From an uncultured Fastidiosipila sp. (GTDB lineage Bacteria; Bacillota; Clostridia; Saccharofermentanales; Fastidiosipilaceae): a DNA stretch of 7,297 nucleotides. The stretch's first letter is position 1. Every line of letters starts with the position of its first letter. This document shows, one piece after another, positions 1-6,598 of the stretch. Location of the stretch: contig CALLQJ010000321.1 of NCBI GenBank assembly GCA_938014865.1, positions 1 to 7,297 on the forward strand, read 5' to 3'. A model generated the notes under the pieces. That model searched no databases, was not told where the DNA came from, and saw nothing but the letters and a program-made list of their open reading frames with translations. Position numbers and translations under genes: made by a program.

Positions 1-1421
1 TGCCCCTGTACCCGGATCCTTTGCCCCTTAGCATCAAAAGCCGAAAAATAATCTTCACTCGGCAGGACGGGATGATCAAAATTCGACGTCAGGGTATAAA
101 AGCGCCGCGGGTCATAGGCTTTTGTCTGCGTAATGAGATCGTCCAAAAGTTCAAAGTCCCCCATGTTTTCATTGCCGTTCGAAAAAAACAAAAAGGAGGG
201 GTGATTGCCGTAATATTCCGAGATGCGGCGGGCGGCCTGCGTATAGTAGAGGCGGTGATAGGGGTCATCGCCGACTTCGTGCGTTCCGATGTCGCGGTTC
301 AGCCACATCGGCATCTCCGCTAAGAGGTACAAGCCGAGTTCATCGGCCGCCGCAAAAGCACTTTCCGGCGGGCACCAGGCATGAAAGCGGATGTGATTCA
401 GACCCGAGGCTTTGACCTTGGAAAAGCGCTCGAGATAAGAGGCCTTATCCATCGGCGGATAGCCCGTCAGCGGATACTGGGCACATTCCGTCGTGCCCCG
501 CAAGGCAATTCTTCGCCCGTTCAAGAGGAAGTGCCGGCCGTCCCTGCGGATCGTGCGCATGCCGAAGCGGCGGCTGCGGCTTGTGCGGATCCCTGTACAG
601 TCGAGGCTGACCTGCAGCGTGTAAAGGGCGGGCGTAAATTCATCCCAGAAGACAATGTCCTCCGGCTTCAAATCCAGACGCCGGTATTCGACTTGCCGGG
701 AACAATAAAGGGCGGTGCCGGCCTCTTCCCGGAGTACGATCTTCCCTTCGGGATCCCGGAGTTCAAAGCGGAGCGTCGCGGCTTTCGGCGGGGCCGAGGC
801 ATAATTCGGCTCATAGACATCAGAAAGCAGAATCAGCCTCAGATCGATGCCCTTCTCATCGGGGTAGACGTCTATCCGTTCCACCGCCGTCTGCTCTTCA
901 AACTGCAGCTCAATCCGGCCGATGATGCCGTTCCAGATGCCCTGCGTATCAATGCTGTAGCCGCTGGCCATATCATTAAAATGCAGCAGATTGCGGTTGT
1001 CGATGCGGAGGCAGAGCCGGTGCGTCCCGGGCGAAAGGCCGTCTTTAAAGACGTGGACGTGAGGTGCCGAGAGATCGATGATCTTCCGGCCGGTTTTTTC
1101 GCCGTCCAGCCAGACTTCGGATGCGATGTTGACCCGTTCCAGGAAGAGACGGGCCCTTTTTCCGGCGGCCTCCGGCGGGATCTCAATCTCCCGTTCCAGC
1201 CACAAGGGAGCGATGTATTCATAGCGTTCCCGGGGCGCCCGGTAAACCTCGTCCATCTTCGGATCATAGACCCGCTTCTTTCCGATCTTATTGCCGCAGG
1301 CCGAACCCGGCAGCTCAAAGCCTTCTCCCGGCAGCTTCTCCTTGTACCATTTTTCCCGAAGGCCCCGGTCTTCCGGGTCTTCACGGTAACGCCAGCGTCC
1401 TTTTAAGTCGATCGATTTCAT
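1..1421 (-). CDS. Glycoside hydrolase family 2 protein (beta-galactosidase/beta-glucuronidase-like), C-terminus beyond window
   Basis: Reading the minus strand from the ATG at 1421 gives 473 codons with no stop, running off the left edge. The predicted role is hydrolysis of a beta-linked glycoside by a retaining mechanism. The order fits GH2: a jelly-roll sugar-binding domain (about residues 1-175, ending near GIWNGIIGRIEL), an Ig-like domain (about 180-290), then a TIM barrel from about 300. Barrel landmarks are RGTTE from residue 308, RFHAWCPPE from 345 and SNGNEN, where Glu418 is the expected acid/base. The nucleophile lies beyond the window, so completeness cannot be judged. The N-terminus (MKSIDLKGRWRY) is polar with no signal peptide, suggesting a cytoplasmic enzyme. 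An AAAGGAG site (1428-1434) sits 6 bases before the ATG, inside the end of the upstream gene. The ATG overlaps that gene's TGA as ATGA, which implies coupled translation. The family is secure; the substrate cannot be told. Confidence 0.9.
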   Translation of the reverse strand, partial: MKSIDLKGRWRYREDPEDRGLREKWYKEKLPGEGFELPGSACGNKIGKKRVYDPKMDEVYRAPRERYEYIAPLWLEREIEIPPEAAGKRARLFLERVNIASEVWLDGEKTGRKIIDLSAPHVHVFKDGLSPGTHRLCLRIDNRNLLHFNDMASGYSIDTQGIWNGIIGRIELQFEEQTAVERIDVYPDEKGIDLRLILLSDVYEPNYASAPPKAATLRFELRDPEGKIVLREEAGTALYCSRQVEYRRLDLKPEDIVFWDEFTPALYTLQVSLDCTGIRTSRSRRFGMRTIRRDGRHFLLNGRRIALRGTTECAQYPLTGYPPMDKASYLERFSKVKASGLNHIRFHAWCPPESAFAAADELGLYLLAEMPMWLNRDIGTHEVGDDPYHRLYYTQAARRISEYYGNHPSFLFFSNGNENMGDFELLDDLITQTKAYDPRRFYTLTSNFDHPVLPSEDYFSAFDAKGQRIRVQG

Positions 1422-4400
1422 AGAGCGCTCCTTTTTTCCGTAATCTTTTTAAAACCGTAGTGATAAGGGTCCAGTGCTGCCCCTTCCCGGGCGGCAGCCG
1501 CGGCTTTTTCCGCTTCGCCTTTCCCGAGGAGCCCTAAGGCTTTCATATAAAGGCAGTGAATCCGATGCTGTTTTTGGAGGTCCGCCTCAAAGACCAAAAA
1601 GTCCGGAAGCGAGACCGCAAAGTAGTCAATTTCCTGCTCGTCGTCGATATGCTGCTCCGCATAGTCAATAAAGGCGTCAAAGAGGGCGCTGTTGTCGCGG
1701 CCGAGCTTTTCTTCGGCGCGGGCGGCAAAATACGTCATCTCCGGCGGCTGATCGTAATAATACTGTGCGGCGTCGATGGACTTGGGACCGCGGGCAGCCA
1801 GGCGGAAAGCGTCTTCCGCTTTTTCTCTTTCGCCGTTTTCTTCGTAGAAAAGCCCGAGCTTATAATAAAGATCATTATCCAAGGTCCCGATCAGCTTGCC
1901 TTCGCCGATATTATCCGGGTAGTGCAGCGCTTCCTTAAGAAGCTTTTCTTTTTCCTTGCCCGAGGCCTCTTCCGAGAGCGCCGTGAGGGCAATTTTATAC
2001 TGCGCGGGGACCTTGCCTTCACCGCCTTCCCAGGGGTGGAAGTGATGCGAGAGGATGCGATCATACGCTTCTTTATGCCGGCCTGCGAGGTTCAAAAGAC
2101 TGAGGTATTCCGTGTAAAGGTCGTCTCGTGTTTCAAGAAGCGGCAGATGCTTTTCCAAATGCGCCAGACGTTTTTTAACGGGGACCTTCAGCATCTTATA
2201 GAGCTGATCGAGCTCAAAGAGCACCCTGGCGTCGCTTTCGTCCGCAGCAAAGGCCGCTTCCAGGGCTTTTTTCGCCTTTTCCGGCTTGCCTTCCTTGTTG
2301 TAATAGGCGAGCGCCAGATTGCGCCGGACGGTCGGAAGCGAGATCTCTTTTGCCGCATCTTCCCAAGAGCGCACAGCCTCCTGCCAAAGGCCCCGGTCAT
2401 AGAAGAGATTTCCGAGGTAATAGCCGGCGTAATGCCCGCCGTGCCGGACAGCCTTCTTCAAAATAGGGATATCTTCAAGCCGGTTCGGGAAGCAGTAAAG
2501 AGAACTTGCCTTTTCCGCTTTTTCCAATTCTCCGGGATCGTCCGTCAAGGCGAAAAGATAGTAGTGCAGGAGGGGGTCGTCCGCCTCTTCATGCAGGCGC
2601 AGAATCTCCACCGCCTCTTCCTCAAAACCGGCCGGACTGTAGTATAAAGAAAGTTCAACGGCGTTATGGGGGTCTTCCCGCAGCAGACGCAGGAGTTCTT
2701 TTTTATCCGCCGGATCATCCCGTAATTTCAGGCGCTCGTAATACGCCGCATGGCAGAGAGGATCAATCCTTAAGGTCTCCTCATTAAAGGCTTCGGCCTC
2801 GGCCCTTTGCCCCAAGTGCCGCAAAAGGCAGGTCCGAAGGATCCGGGCCTTGAGATTATGCAGGCCTTTTACCAGGGACTTTTCGGCAAAGTCCAGGGCG
2901 CGGGCGGGATCTTTCCGGGCCGTCAGGCAGGCCAGCTGATAAAAGCCCTTGTCCTGCATGGCCCCGTCCCAGATCGCCTTGTAAAAGGCGTCGTAAGCGT
3001 CCTGCTTTTTCCCCTGCGCCGAAAGCGCCAGCCCCAGCGCGTAATAGGCTTCGCAGTCATAGGGGTTCGGATTGTGCCGGGTTAAAGAACGGACGGCGGC
3101 CCTGAAATAGCCTTCGCTATCTTCGGCCAGGCCCTTTCCGTAGAGATATTTTCCGTATCCCAGGTTCAGCCGGCTGTCCGTCGGATCCCGGCGGAGGCCT
3201 TCCCGGTAATAATCGCCGGGCGAGCGGGTGGCGTGCCGGTATTGTTCCAGGTGGACGGCGGCGAGAAATAAATCTTCTCTTGATTTCAGTTTTTCCGGCG
3301 CCGGAATCGCTTCAGCCGGATCCGGCACGGGCGTCTCCTTTTCTTTGAGGGGCCGGCAGCTGAGATAAAGTCCGTCCTCGCCCTCGACGGTCAAAAGCAG
3401 CTCCTCCGGCTTGTCAAAAGAAAGAGAAAGCGTTTTTTCATAAGTCTTAAGCGGGGAAAGGGAGACGGTCTCGCAAAAGAGCACTTTATCTTTCCGGTAA
3501 AGCGAGAGCTTTAGCGCCTTCAGATTTAAAGGCGAATATAAGGCGATCCGGAGGCCGTCTCCTTCACCCTCCAGATTCATCACGATTTTTTCTGAGGCGT
3601 TTTTGACCGCTCCCACATCTTTGTAAGGAAAAAAGTACTGGGTAAAGGTCTTTTCCTCATAAGGCTTGAGAAAGGTAAAATCCGGCTGATTATCCGTATA
3701 GACGCCGGTCATCAATTCGATATAAGGCCCGTTTTCATCCGTCAGATTCCGGTCCCAGGCCTTGCCGAAGTCGCCGCTGCCCCAGGTCCACTGTTTCTTG
3801 CCCGGGGAGATGTGGTGGTCCGCGACGTGCAGCAGGCCGGCCTGCTTCTGATCATCATAATTGCCGATAAAGTCGTAATCCGAGTGCCAGGCCATGTAGG
3901 AGGTCGGCACGGGAATATTCTTATAGCGGGAAATATCCGTTCCCGGGGCATAGTCATATTTATAGTAGACGCCCTTGGCAATAGGGAAGGCGGAGACATC
4001 GCGTTTGCCGTGATCAGCCACCGCCGTCACATCCGGCGGAAAAATCGAACGCGTATAGTCATTTACCGGTACGGCCGGATTCGCCCACCAAAGAAAAGTC
4101 TGCGGCCGGTCCGTCGGATTATAAAGCCGCCCCTTAATCTCCACATAAGCCCGGTCCGGATACAGGGTAAAGGCCGCGACGCTTTTCTGCTTGAACATTT
4201 TTTCCGTTTCACCTACAAAGACGCTGGCTGAACCGTCCGGATTTTCCCGGATCGTATAGTCGACGGGATCAAAGGTGGAGGGGCGATGGTGCTGCGGCCA
4301 GTTAAACTCAATGCCGCCCGAGATCCACGGGCCCGCCAGGCCGACCAAGGCCGGTTTAATCACCTCGTTGTAATAAACGGCGTCGTAGTCATTTGTTTTA

Positions 4401-4654
4401 TCGTAAAGACGCTGGATGCGGCCGCCGAGTTCGGGCAGGATCATCAGCAGAAGATAGTCATTTTCCAGAAAAACCGCCTTATACGTCCGGGGCGCCTTCT
4501 CGGAGGAGACGCCTTCGCAGACCGGGTGCGGATAGACCTTCCCGCTTGAACCCTGGTAGACCCGTTTTTCTAAAAACATCGGATTCTTATCATAGGCCTC
4601 GATCGCATAGGTCGGGATCGAGACGCTTTCTTCTCGGACTTGTACTTTGCGCAT
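1418..4654 (-). CDS. DUF5107-type domain protein with TPR-like C-terminal half
   Basis: This 1078-residue protein is the first gene of the GH2 operon. Residues about 15-350 resemble the DUF5107 family, with PELGGRI (74-80), ISGGIEFNWPQHHRP (111-125), an LWWANPAVPVND block (188-199) and a conserved-looking stretch around TGVYTDNQPDFTFLKPYEE (316-334). The PELGGRI and GGIEFNW motifs suggest a galactose mutarotase-like beta-sandwich; that fold call is inference. Residues about 360-435 look like a small beta domain. From about 455 to the end the protein is helical with TPR-like units, clearest at 495-525, 533-563, 741-772, 775-807, 927-955 and 1030-1062. There is no signal peptide or membrane helix. 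A GGGAGG site (4661-4666) lies 6 bases before the ATG. The biochemical role is unknown. Candidates are a sugar epimerase or lyase, an unrecognised glycosidase, or a scaffold for the GH2 enzyme. Trp, His and Glu residues in 110-125 are the best active-site candidates. Confidence 0.85.
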   Translation of the reverse strand: MRKVQVREESVSIPTYAIEAYDKNPMFLEKRVYQGSSGKVYPHPVCEGVSSEKAPRTYKAVFLENDYLLLMILPELGGRIQRLYDKTNDYDAVYYNEVIKPALVGLAGPWISGGIEFNWPQHHRPSTFDPVDYTIRENPDGSASVFVGETEKMFKQKSVAAFTLYPDRAYVEIKGRLYNPTDRPQTFLWWANPAVPVNDYTRSIFPPDVTAVADHGKRDVSAFPIAKGVYYKYDYAPGTDISRYKNIPVPTSYMAWHSDYDFIGNYDDQKQAGLLHVADHHISPGKKQWTWGSGDFGKAWDRNLTDENGPYIELMTGVYTDNQPDFTFLKPYEEKTFTQYFFPYKDVGAVKNASEKIVMNLEGEGDGLRIALYSPLNLKALKLSLYRKDKVLFCETVSLSPLKTYEKTLSLSFDKPEELLLTVEGEDGLYLSCRPLKEKETPVPDPAEAIPAPEKLKSREDLFLAAVHLEQYRHATRSPGDYYREGLRRDPTDSRLNLGYGKYLYGKGLAEDSEGYFRAAVRSLTRHNPNPYDCEAYYALGLALSAQGKKQDAYDAFYKAIWDGAMQDKGFYQLACLTARKDPARALDFAEKSLVKGLHNLKARILRTCLLRHLGQRAEAEAFNEETLRIDPLCHAAYYERLKLRDDPADKKELLRLLREDPHNAVELSLYYSPAGFEEEAVEILRLHEEADDPLLHYYLFALTDDPGELEKAEKASSLYCFPNRLEDIPILKKAVRHGGHYAGYYLGNLFYDRGLWQEAVRSWEDAAKEISLPTVRRNLALAYYNKEGKPEKAKKALEAAFAADESDARVLFELDQLYKMLKVPVKKRLAHLEKHLPLLETRDDLYTEYLSLLNLAGRHKEAYDRILSHHFHPWEGGEGKVPAQYKIALTALSEEASGKEKEKLLKEALHYPDNIGEGKLIGTLDNDLYYKLGLFYEENGEREKAEDAFRLAARGPKSIDAAQYYYDQPPEMTYFAARAEEKLGRDNSALFDAFIDYAEQHIDDEQEIDYFAVSLPDFLVFEADLQKQHRIHCLYMKALGLLGKGEAEKAAAAAREGAALDPYHYGFKKITEKRSAL

Positions 4655-4683
4655 AAAAAGCCTCCCTCAGTACTGCTGCTTCC

Positions 4684-4712
4684 ATTATAGAAGCGCCTCT
4701 TTTATTTTTCTT
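4684..4712 (-). promoter_or_regulatory. Probable promoter of the DUF5107-GH2 operon, weak -35
   Basis: On the minus strand a perfect TATAAT lies at 4689-4684, about 30 bases before the DUF5107 ATG. At 15 to 19 bases upstream there is nothing like TTGACA; the hexamer at 17-base spacing reads AAGAAA (4712-4707). A good -10 with no -35 is typical of promoters that need an activator, and a divergent AraC gene lies just beyond. Confidence 0.5.
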
Positions 4713-4720
4713 GGGTGATC

Positions 4721-4762
4721 TTGCGGATAAATATGTAAAAATTGCGCTATAATCATAAAAGA
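4721..4762. promoter_or_regulatory. Candidate AraC operator: two direct half-sites 21 bases apart
   Basis: TTGCG occurs at 4721-4725 and again at 4742-4746. The two 21-base units (4721-4741 and 4742-4762) agree at 12 of 21 positions, in three clusters: TTGCG, AAT, and AAA plus a final A. A 21-base period is two helical turns, the usual spacing for the two helix-turn-helix motifs of an AraC dimer. The pair lies about 44 to 85 bases upstream of the expected operon start site, and the second unit covers the regulator's own -10. This would allow operon activation and autorepression. It is inference from spacing only. Confidence 0.35.
4748..4753 (+). promoter_or_regulatory. Candidate -10 box of the araC-family gene
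   Basis: TATAAT lies 82 bases upstream of the regulator's start codon. At the 17-base position the sequence reads GGATAA, and the nearest TTG-containing hexamer (TTGCGG, 4721-4726) is 21 bases away, so the -35 is poor. The box overlaps the second candidate operator half-site. The leader it would give is about 75 bases. Confidence 0.35.
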
Positions 4763-4784
4763 AAAGCCCTCTAAATCAGGCTTT
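4763..4784. repeat. Short inverted repeat in the regulator's leader
   Basis: AAAGCC (4763-4768) and GGCTTT (4779-4784) form a perfect 6-base inverted repeat around a 10-base AT-rich centre. It starts about 10 bases after the regulator's -10 box, so it is either an operator near the start site or a weak leader hairpin. No T-run follows, which argues against a terminator. Confidence 0.3.
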
Positions 4785-4834
4785 AATAAAACAGTCCAAA
4801 GATTTTAAGCATATATTGCGGAAAGGAAAAAAGG

Positions 4835-5692
4835 ATGATGCATTTTCCTGCAGCGGTTTCAGAAAAGTCCCGCTGGCTCTCTTTGACCTCCGGCCAAAGC
4901 CGCAAGGCCATGCCCTTTCGCTTAAGCGAGATCGGCGTCTTTTATGCCGGCGAAGGCTACGGGATAAAAAGAGCTTTTCACGACAGTTTCCTCTTTCTTT
5001 ACACACTAAAAGGAGAAGGCGAGGTGCAGACAGAAGACAAGAGCCTGCGCCTTTCGGCAGGGCACTTTCTCGGCATCGACTGCCGCCTGCCCCATGCCTA
5101 CCATACGGCGGGAAAGCGCTGGGATTTTTGCTGGTTTCACTTTAACGGCCCGCAGACCGGGGCCCTCTTCGAGCTTCTTTACCCCGAGGGCCCGGTCCCG
5201 CTGGCGGCGGAGGATCCGCTCTTGTGCGAAAAGTACCTGCGCGACCTTCTCCGGGCCGCCTCAGGAGGCACCTTGCAGGACGACGCAGAAATGTCGCTGG
5301 GCATCCACGCCCTTTATGCAGAAGCCCTCAAGGCCTCTGTCCCGGGCCGAAAAGAAGCCTCTGCCGCCGACGCCTCCGTCCGCAAGGTCCTGGAGCGCAT
5401 CCGCAGCAGCTACAGCCGGCCGATCGGCATAGACGATCTGATCCGGGACGTGCCGATGTCGAAATACCATTTCATCCGTGTCTTCAAGCGGGTGACGGGC
5501 CTGACCCCTTATAATTATCTGATCCTCTACCGCATCAATAAGGCCAAGGAATACCTCCGCAGCACGGAGCTGCAGGTGAGCGAGATTGCGCTCTGCTGCG
5601 GCTACGCCGATCTGAGCAATTTCACCCGGCAATTCAAAAAACACACGAAACTCAGTCCGCTCGCCTACCGCAAAGCCTTTTCCGAAGCGTAG
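4835..5692 (+). CDS. AraC-family transcriptional regulator with cupin-like sensor domain
   Basis: This 285-residue protein has the usual length and order for the family. Residues about 25-115 form a cupin-like AraC sensor half, with LYTLKGEGEV, LSAGHFLGIDCRLPHAYH and FCWFHFNG as typical strands. Residues about 183-283 form the DNA-binding half with two helix-turn-helix motifs: 198-222 (IDDLIRDVPMSKYHFIRVFK) and 246-275 (VSEIALCCGYADLSNFTRQF). The end (LSPLAYRKAF) matches the conserved C-terminus of the family. It is divergent from the DUF5107-GH2 operon, so the natural prediction is that it senses the operon's substrate or product and activates it. An AAAGGA site (4822-4827) lies 7 bases before the first ATG and 10 before the second in-frame ATG at 4838, so the true start could be either Met. 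The ligand cannot be told from sequence. Confidence 0.93.
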   Translation: MMHFPAAVSEKSRWLSLTSGQSRKAMPFRLSEIGVFYAGEGYGIKRAFHDSFLFLYTLKGEGEVQTEDKSLRLSAGHFLGIDCRLPHAYHTAGKRWDFCWFHFNGPQTGALFELLYPEGPVPLAAEDPLLCEKYLRDLLRAASGGTLQDDAEMSLGIHALYAEALKASVPGRKEASAADASVRKVLERIRSSYSRPIGIDDLIRDVPMSKYHFIRVFKRVTGLTPYNYLILYRINKAKEYLRSTELQVSEIALCCGYADLSNFTRQFKKHTKLSPLAYRKAFSEA

Positions 5693-5714
5693 AACACGCC
5701 GTTTCCCGGAAAAG
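5677..5714. repeat. Inverted repeat across the araC-family stop codon
   Basis: CTTTTCCG (5677-5684) is the exact reverse complement of CGGAAAAG (5707-5714). Inside it GCGT (5687-5690) can pair with ACGC (5696-5699), and the stop codon spans 5690-5692. The transcript could fold here, but no T-run follows, so it is not a standard terminator. It may protect the 3' end, or be chance. Confidence 0.25.
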
Positions 5715-5727
5715 CAGAAAAAAGCTC

Positions 5728-5770
5728 AAAAAAACGCCTTCGCAACCTCGGGTTGCGCCATTGCAAGGCG
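5728..5770 (-). terminator. Minus-strand intrinsic terminator-like hairpin between two plus-strand genes
   Basis: On the minus strand an outer stem CGCCTT/AAGGCG (5770-5765 with 5740-5735) encloses a perfect 7-base inner stem CGCAACC/GGTTGCG (5757-5751 with 5747-5741) with a CGA loop. It is followed at once by seven T (5734-5728). One side has a 7-base bulge (5764-5758). This is the shape of a Rho-independent terminator for transcription moving leftward, yet both flanking genes point right. On the plus strand the same stem is preceded by A7, and the T6 at 5794-5799 is 23 bases downstream, so it is a poor terminator in that sense. Confidence 0.5.
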
Positions 5771-5773
5771 CAA
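5753..5773. repeat. Perfect inverted repeat overlapping the terminator-like hairpin
   Basis: TTGCGCC (5753-5759) and GGCGCAA (5767-5773) form a perfect 7-base stem around the loop ATTGCAA. It shares bases 5753-5757 with the inner stem of the neighbouring hairpin and 5767-5770 with its outer stem. The two folds therefore exclude each other, as in attenuators, although no leader peptide is visible. Confidence 0.4.
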
Positions 5774-5777
5774 GCGG

Positions 5778-5806
5778 CAGACAGGGACAGGCCTTTTTTG
5801 TAGACT
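5778..5806 (+). promoter_or_regulatory. Weak candidate promoter of the XRE gene
   Basis: CAGACA (5778-5783) matches the -35 consensus at four of six positions, and TAGACT (5801-5806) matches the -10 at four of six, with a 17-base spacer. It would start transcription about 25 bases before the ATG at 5838. The alternative is readthrough from the AraC gene. The match is weak and offered only as the best candidate in the gap. Confidence 0.2.
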
Positions 5807-5837
5807 GAAGATGCAATTCGATGAAAGGGGTCGCAAA

Positions 5838-6494
5838 ATGAACTTTCAAGAAAAGATATACAGCTGCCGAAAAAAGGCCGGCCTGTCGCAGGAAGAACTG
5901 GCCGCAAAAGTGGGCGTTTCCCGGCAGGCAGTCAGCAAGTGGGAAACCGGGGAGGCCGATCCCGAGCTCGCAAAACTTAAAAAACTGGCCGCTATTTTCA
6001 GGGTCTCGATCGACTGGCTTTTGTCAGACGATCCGGAGCCGGAAGAAAAGTTCCGGGATCCGGGACCCGAGCCTGCCTCTTCTGAGACGAAATCGTCCGA
6101 AACCCGGGAATGGCTTGAGCAAGTGCCTGACTTCATCGCCGCGATGTTTAAGCGTTTCGGCTGGGCTTTTGGCCTTTATGCTGCGGGTTTGGGCGCTGTC
6201 TTTTCGCTCATCGGCGGCGTCCTGCGCGTGCTCGTCCGGCGCATGTACGCCGGCGCAGGCGGCATCGGCATACATTCCGGCATCTCGATGTCCCCGGGCC
6301 TGCCGAAGGCGGTCGAAAAAGAAGTGCTGAACGAAATAGGCGGCGCGCCCTTTCCGGGCCCGGGCTCGGCCGGAAGCAATCCGGTTTATATCGCAGCGAG
6401 CGTGCTGCTTTTTGCCGGTATTCTCCTTCTCATCGCCGGCATCATCATGAGTATTTGGCTCTATAAAAAGAGCAAAGAAGACAGCCGCGGCTGA
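5838..6494 (+). CDS. XRE-family transcriptional regulator with two C-terminal membrane helices
   Basis: The protein is 218 residues from the ATG at 5838. That start is chosen over an in-frame ATG at 5811 because AAAGGGG (5824-5830) lies 7 bases before it and because it begins in the form usual for this family (MNFQEKIYSCRKKAGLSQEE). Residues 5-60 are an HTH_3 domain with the recognition region VSRQAVSKWETG (27-38) and the typical end SIDWLLSD. Residues 65-100 are a charged, Pro/Ser/Glu-rich linker. Hydrophobic stretches at about 107-133 and 183-208 are predicted membrane helices. They are separated by about 50 Gly/Pro-rich residues that would lie outside the cell, and the C-terminus (YKKSKEDSRG) would be inside. 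It is probably a membrane-tethered DNA-binding regulator of unknown signal. It converges on the PEPCK-like gene and has no visible partner gene. Confidence 0.85.
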   Translation: MNFQEKIYSCRKKAGLSQEELAAKVGVSRQAVSKWETGEADPELAKLKKLAAIFRVSIDWLLSDDPEPEEKFRDPGPEPASSETKSSETREWLEQVPDFIAAMFKRFGWAFGLYAAGLGAVFSLIGGVLRVLVRRMYAGAGGIGIHSGISMSPGLPKAVEKEVLNEIGGAPFPGPGSAGSNPVYIAASVLLFAGILLLIAGIIMSIWLYKKSKEDSRG

Positions 6495-6522
6495 AGCGGA
6501 AAAACTCTGCAGAAGAAGGCGC

Positions 6523-6555
6523 AAAAAAGCCTGTCCCCCTTTTGAGGAACAGGCT
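6523..6555 (-). terminator. Intrinsic terminator of the PEPCK-like gene (possibly bidirectional)
   Basis: On the minus strand AGCCTGT (6555-6549) pairs with ACAGGCT (6534-6528). The stem can be extended by two C-G pairs past a bulged A at 6548, and it runs into six T (6528-6523). It lies 44 bases after the stop of the minus-strand PEPCK-like gene. On the plus strand the same stem follows the XRE stop by 33 bases, but only CTTAT follows it, so termination in that direction should be weaker. Confidence 0.75.
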
Positions 6556-6571
6556 CTTATCATGTCCGAAG

Positions 6572-6588
6572 GCGGCCGCTCCGGCCGC
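6572..6588. repeat. GC-rich hairpin just after the PEPCK-like stop codon
   Basis: GCGGCCG (6572-6578) and CGGCCGC (6582-6588) form a perfect all-GC 7-base stem with a three-base loop. It starts 10 bases after the minus-strand TGA (6601-6599) and about 16 bases before the intrinsic terminator hairpin. No T-run is attached. It is likely a 3' stability structure or an aid to termination. Confidence 0.45.
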
Positions 6589-6598
6589 AAGGCCCTGA

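Noticed and set aside
381..1406. Long plus-strand open frame of 341 codons opposite the GH2 gene
   Set aside because: It is a shadow of the GH2 gene, with no ribosome binding site and Arg/Pro/Ala-biased residues without a recognisable domain. The minus strand here has clear GH2 motifs.
1556..2647. Plus-strand open frame of 363 codons opposite the TPR half of the DUF5107 protein
   Set aside because: No plausible ribosome site or domain. The opposite strand codes for helical TPR-like repeats, and antisense frames stay open because of codon bias.
4763..4784. Inverted repeat read as an intrinsic terminator
   Set aside because: The stem is only 6 bases with a 10-base loop and no T-run on either strand, and it lies in a leader region just after a promoter.
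4655..4834. Catabolite-repression (cre) site in the divergent promoter region
   Set aside because: I looked for the TGNAANCGNNNNCA pattern on both strands and found no convincing match.
5811..5837. Upstream in-frame ATG for the XRE gene
   Set aside because: It has no ribosome binding site, adds a non-family N-terminal tail (MQFDERGRK), and the AAAGGGG site fits the ATG at 5838.
6024..6590. Minus-strand open frame of 188 codons across the XRE gene and the terminator
   Set aside because: It overlaps the XRE coding region and the intrinsic terminator, and its translation has no family features.
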